Shown one piece after another: positions 5,596-5,704 of a DNA stretch of 5,704 nucleotides (positions within the stretch are counted from its first letter, which is position 1; each line of letters opens with the position of its first letter). Both the position numbers and the translations under genes were made by a program. The notes under the pieces are model-generated. The model was not told the origin of the DNA and searched no databases. It saw only the letters and a program-made list of their open reading frames with translations. The DNA is from Deltaproteobacteria bacterium (GTDB lineage Bacteria; Desulfobacterota; DSM-4660; Desulfatiglandales; Desulfatiglandaceae): contig DUZB01000060.1 in assembly GCA_013349725.1 (NCBI GenBank), positions 7,750 through 13,453 on the forward strand, read 5' to 3'.

Positions 5596-5704
5596 GGAGA
5601 CTACAAGCATTTGTATGACTTCATGCTGAATTCAACCTTCCCCATTTTGGTGCAATTGTATTTTATGGCAACCTACTTAGTGCCTGAACGAAAACTTCAA
5701 AATG

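Larger units (their letters stand above)
5508..5704 (-). other. Non-coding leader/promoter region upstream of acpP
   Basis: These 197 bases carry no supported gene. They hold the heptamer array, the AT-rich palindrome and the acpP ribosome binding site. A weak promoter candidate on the minus strand is TTCAGG (5683-5688), 17 bases, TAAAAT (5660-5665); only three of six -35 bases match consensus, so it is not listed separately. A small dyad TACAA-GCAT-TTGTA lies at 5602-5615. The main promoter could equally lie beyond the window, since the next gene upstream is not visible. Confidence 0.5.

Noticed and set aside
5602..5615. Dyad TACAA-GCAT-TTGTA as a possible NrdR box or other operator.
   Set aside because: It does not match the 16-base NrdR box (about ACACTATATATAGTGT), there is no second box at the expected spacing, and a 5-base dyad is expected by chance.
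5623..5704. A plus-strand frame from ATG 5623 (second ATG at 5665) that stays open to the window end.
   Set aside because: It has only 27 codons, no ribosome binding site at either ATG and no recognisable similarity. It could be the start of a divergent gene, but nothing supports this from the visible part.

Overview
This window looks like ordinary bacterial chromosome. It is dominated by one tightly packed leftward (minus-strand) gene train of seven housekeeping genes. In transcription order these are acpP, fabF, rpiB, glyA, a dCMP deaminase gene, nrdR and ribD. From memory of gene order, fabF-rpiB-glyA followed by a deoxycytidylate deaminase, nrdR and ribD is typical of Desulfobacterota (the former Deltaproteobacteria, Geobacter- or Syntrophus-like). 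The protein sequences fit that group, but I could not search a database, so the taxonomic placement is an inference.

Layout from right to left. Positions 5508-5704 are a non-coding leader upstream of acpP. It holds four exact heptamer repeats and an AT-rich palindrome next to a strong ribosome binding site. Next come acpP (5268-5507), a 110-base spacer with an inverted repeat, fabF (3913-5157), a 37-base gap, rpiB (3428-3874), glyA (2176-3453, overlapping the end of rpiB), the dCMP deaminase gene (1728-2174, one base after glyA), nrdR (1255-1731, ATGA overlap) and ribD (119-1240, 14 bases after nrdR). At the left edge the last 52 codons of a rightward gene, probably a purine nucleoside phosphorylase, run into ribD tail to tail, with 41 bases coding on both strands.

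Function. The first two genes make the acyl carrier and the elongating condensing enzyme of type II fatty acid synthesis. The rest cluster around ribose and nucleotide supply. RpiB links ribulose-5-phosphate to ribose-5-phosphate. GlyA makes the methylene-tetrahydrofolate that thymidylate synthase consumes. The deaminase makes dUMP, the other thymidylate synthase substrate. NrdR senses ATP/dATP and controls ribonucleotide reductase. RibD catalyses two early riboflavin steps starting from a GTP-derived intermediate. Spacing and coupling suggest one transcript, perhaps with adjusted output after acpP.

Start codons deserve attention. glyA and the dCMP deaminase gene have no usable ATG at the conserved N-terminus and appear to use TTG. 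For acpP and fabF, longer upstream extensions were rejected in favour of ATG codons with well-placed Shine-Dalgarno sequences. I found no mobile element, CRISPR array, tRNA, rRNA or recognisable riboswitch, and no evidence of a new biological system. The most interesting non-genic signal is the heptamer array in the acpP leader.
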